Part shown: piece by piece, positions 62,885-64,000 of the stretch
How the letters are laid out: each line of letters begins with the position of its first letter
Numbering within the stretch: the first letter of the stretch is position 1
From: an uncultured Lachnospiraceae bacterium
Lineage (GTDB): Bacteria; Bacillota; Clostridia; Lachnospirales; Lachnospiraceae
NCBI GenBank assembly: GCA_910578345.1
Contig: CAJTRA010000009.1
Coordinates: forward strand, 68,538-132,537
Direction of reading: 5' to 3'
DNA: 64,000 nt
Position numbers and translations under genes: made by a program
The notes under the pieces: generated by a model
Databases searched by the model: none
What the model saw: the letters and a program-made list of their open reading frames with translations, nothing else
Told to the model about the DNA's origin: nothing

Positions 62885-62918
62885 AATATAAAAACCTAGA
62901 AATCGATCTCTAGGCTTT
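62885..62918 (-). terminator. Terminator after hsdS
   Basis: The stem CCTAGA / TCTAGG with an 8-nt loop is followed by TTTTTATATTTT on the minus strand, directly after the hsdS stop codon. Confidence 0.75.
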
Positions 62919-62925
62919 TACGTTT

Positions 62926-63879
62926 TTACTTTTTCTTCAAATCCTCACATAACGGCAACAATGCATCTAATCTATCTACAATTCTCTGCTGTTCCTCTAT
63001 TGGCGGTAATACAACAGCAGTTTTTGCAATAAAATCCAAAACCCAATTCTTATTGCCAATCCCTCTTGTATTCTCTTTTACTTGCTCCTGCACCAATGGA
63101 CTCATTAAAAGATAGTACAGAAACTTCTCATTGATAAATTGATGATTATATTTCAATAAAGCTACACTTACAAACAAGCTAAATTGTTCGTCTGTATCAA
63201 TGATGGCAGGAACTCCTGTTGTACCAACTTTAGATAAAAGCATATCACCCTTTTCTGGATTACACCTTTTATATAACTCTTTATGCTCTTCTTGTGTTAT
63301 GAACTTCGTTTTGCTTAAATCTAATTTCCCCGAACTCATATCTTTTACTGAAACAAACTTCACCCCTTCTATTGCATATTTAGGTGTTTTATGTGTTCCG
63401 TCTGTAAGTTTATAGACAAGACTTCCTAACGTAACCATTTGCCATGTATCAGGAATACTATATGATGCATCTTCATCATCAATATAGTTTATAAAAAGTC
63501 TTTTGTCTTTCTTTATTAGACCACTACTAATTTTATTTTTTCTATCTTCCTCAATGTATAAGAGCAATTCATCCACACTACTATCACTCTCCAACTGTTC
63601 TGTCAATTTTCCCTGCATAGCTGCTTGAAGAAGTGCTTCTTTCATACTATTCGGGAACTCCTTTTTAAGTGTTTCCAATTCTTTTTCTATCTTCTCATAT
63701 TCATCAATTTTCGGCATTATCTCATTGATTTTATCAACAATTCTATGCTGTTCTTCGATTGGGGGAAGCGGAGAAATAAATTCTCTTAAACTGTAACGAT
63801 TGCAATTAGGTATGCCATAACCTACTACCGGGCTGGTACAACTTGGAAAAATCCTTAAAATATGCCATTTCCATTGATT
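62926..63879 (-). pseudogene. hsdS: Type I restriction specificity subunit, 5'-truncated
   Basis: HsdS determines the recognition sequence of type I restriction-modification enzymes. The open frame begins without a start codon after a TAG at 63880-63882. It holds the end of the first half (GYGIPNCNRYSLREF, PLPPIEEQHRIVDKI), the central helix (KIEKELETLKKEF), a complete second target-recognition domain (IPDTWQMVTLGSLVYKLTDG) and the closing VLPPIEEQQRIVDRLDALLP. The first recognition domain is missing where the putative insertion sequence begins. Translation from the internal ATG at 63717 could give a half-subunit. hsdM and hsdR are not in the window. Confidence 0.82.
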
Positions 63880-63901
63880 CTATAGTCATTCTGTGTTATA
63901 T

Positions 63902-63931
63902 TTATAGCATACCTAATTAGGTATGCTATAA
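63902..63931. repeat. 30-bp perfect palindrome before the putative transposase
   Basis: TTATAGCATACCTAA is followed immediately by its exact reverse complement. It ends directly at the AGGAGG ribosome site of the next gene. It may form a cruciform or an RNA hairpin that limits transposase expression, or be part of the element end. Confidence 0.8.
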
Positions 63932-63941
63932 GGAGGAAGAT

Positions 63942-64000
63942 ATGGTGGAAAAGCCCGATTATGTTCTAAATTTTGTACGGCCTGCCAACACGGAAATCAA
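63942..64000 (+). CDS. Putative insertion-sequence transposase (first 19 codons)
   Basis: AGGAGG is followed at 6 nt by ATG and MVEKPDYVLNFVRPANTEI, which resembles the start of IS1634-type transposases of Clostridia from memory (pattern ...F..P..TEI). The rest lies outside the window. The position at the broken end of hsdS supports an insertion element. Confidence 0.5.
   Translation, partial: MVEKPDYVLNFVRPANTEI

Overview
The window reads as chromosomal DNA of a motile, spore-forming member of the Clostridia, most likely Lachnospiraceae. The evidence is one long flagellar operon in the Bacillus/Clostridium order (including fliY, flbD, the ylxF/motE gene and cheY between fliY and fliO), plus codY, sigK, spoIIP and the spore protease gpr. 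This is inferred from gene content only; no search was run.

Layout. (1) 1-23.65 kb: 27 flagellar genes, all on the minus strand, from flgB at about 23.6 kb to the first codons of flhF at the left edge. They encode rod, hook, MS-ring, C-ring, export apparatus and stator. A hairpin and a candidate internal promoter separate flgE from flbD-motAB. (2) 23.8-36.4 kb, minus strand: codY, topA, dprA and comM, then the sporulation and translation group sigK, hemW, lepA, spoIIP and gpr. (3) 36.7-45.3 kb: rpsT, a TPM-domain/zinc-ribbon pair resembling B. subtilis YdjH/YdjG, a GDT1-family cation transporter behind a candidate Mn2+ (yybP-ykoY) riboswitch and a 72-bp tandem repeat, a short-chain dehydrogenase, a PurF-like protein without its catalytic cysteine, a YghZ-like reductase, thiT behind a TPP riboswitch, and an acetyltransferase. 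(4) 45.4-49.9 kb: a run of broken genes (a frameshifted MATE pump, an AraC regulator with a stop codon and a deletion, feoB without its GTPase domain and an internal segment, a PIN-domain toxin with its antitoxin remnant), with an intact DtxR-family metalloregulator among them. (5) 49.3-64 kb: visibly AT-rich accessory DNA with a large serine recombinase, three secreted or lipid-anchored proteins (one of 1555 residues), two small XRE-type regulators, a stand-alone DUF262 protein, a truncated type I restriction specificity subunit and the first codons of a putative transposase.

How the parts work together. Regions 1-3 are ordinary core functions, with two recognisable riboswitches. Region 4 looks like decay of an iron-uptake and transport locus next to an island. 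The best candidate for something undescribed is the three-gene block at 52.9-59.65 kb. It holds two lipoproteins sharing an SH3-like module and a giant secreted protein with a possible Cys-Gln thioester pair and a His/Cys-rich stretch. All three genes have similar leaders (a TATAAT box 61-66 nt upstream, an AAAGGAG ribosome site, and a terminator after each gene). Other points worth checking are the 26-bp and 30-bp perfect palindromes in the island, the PurF-like protein with Gly at the nucleophile position, and the Met-rich linker in FliY.
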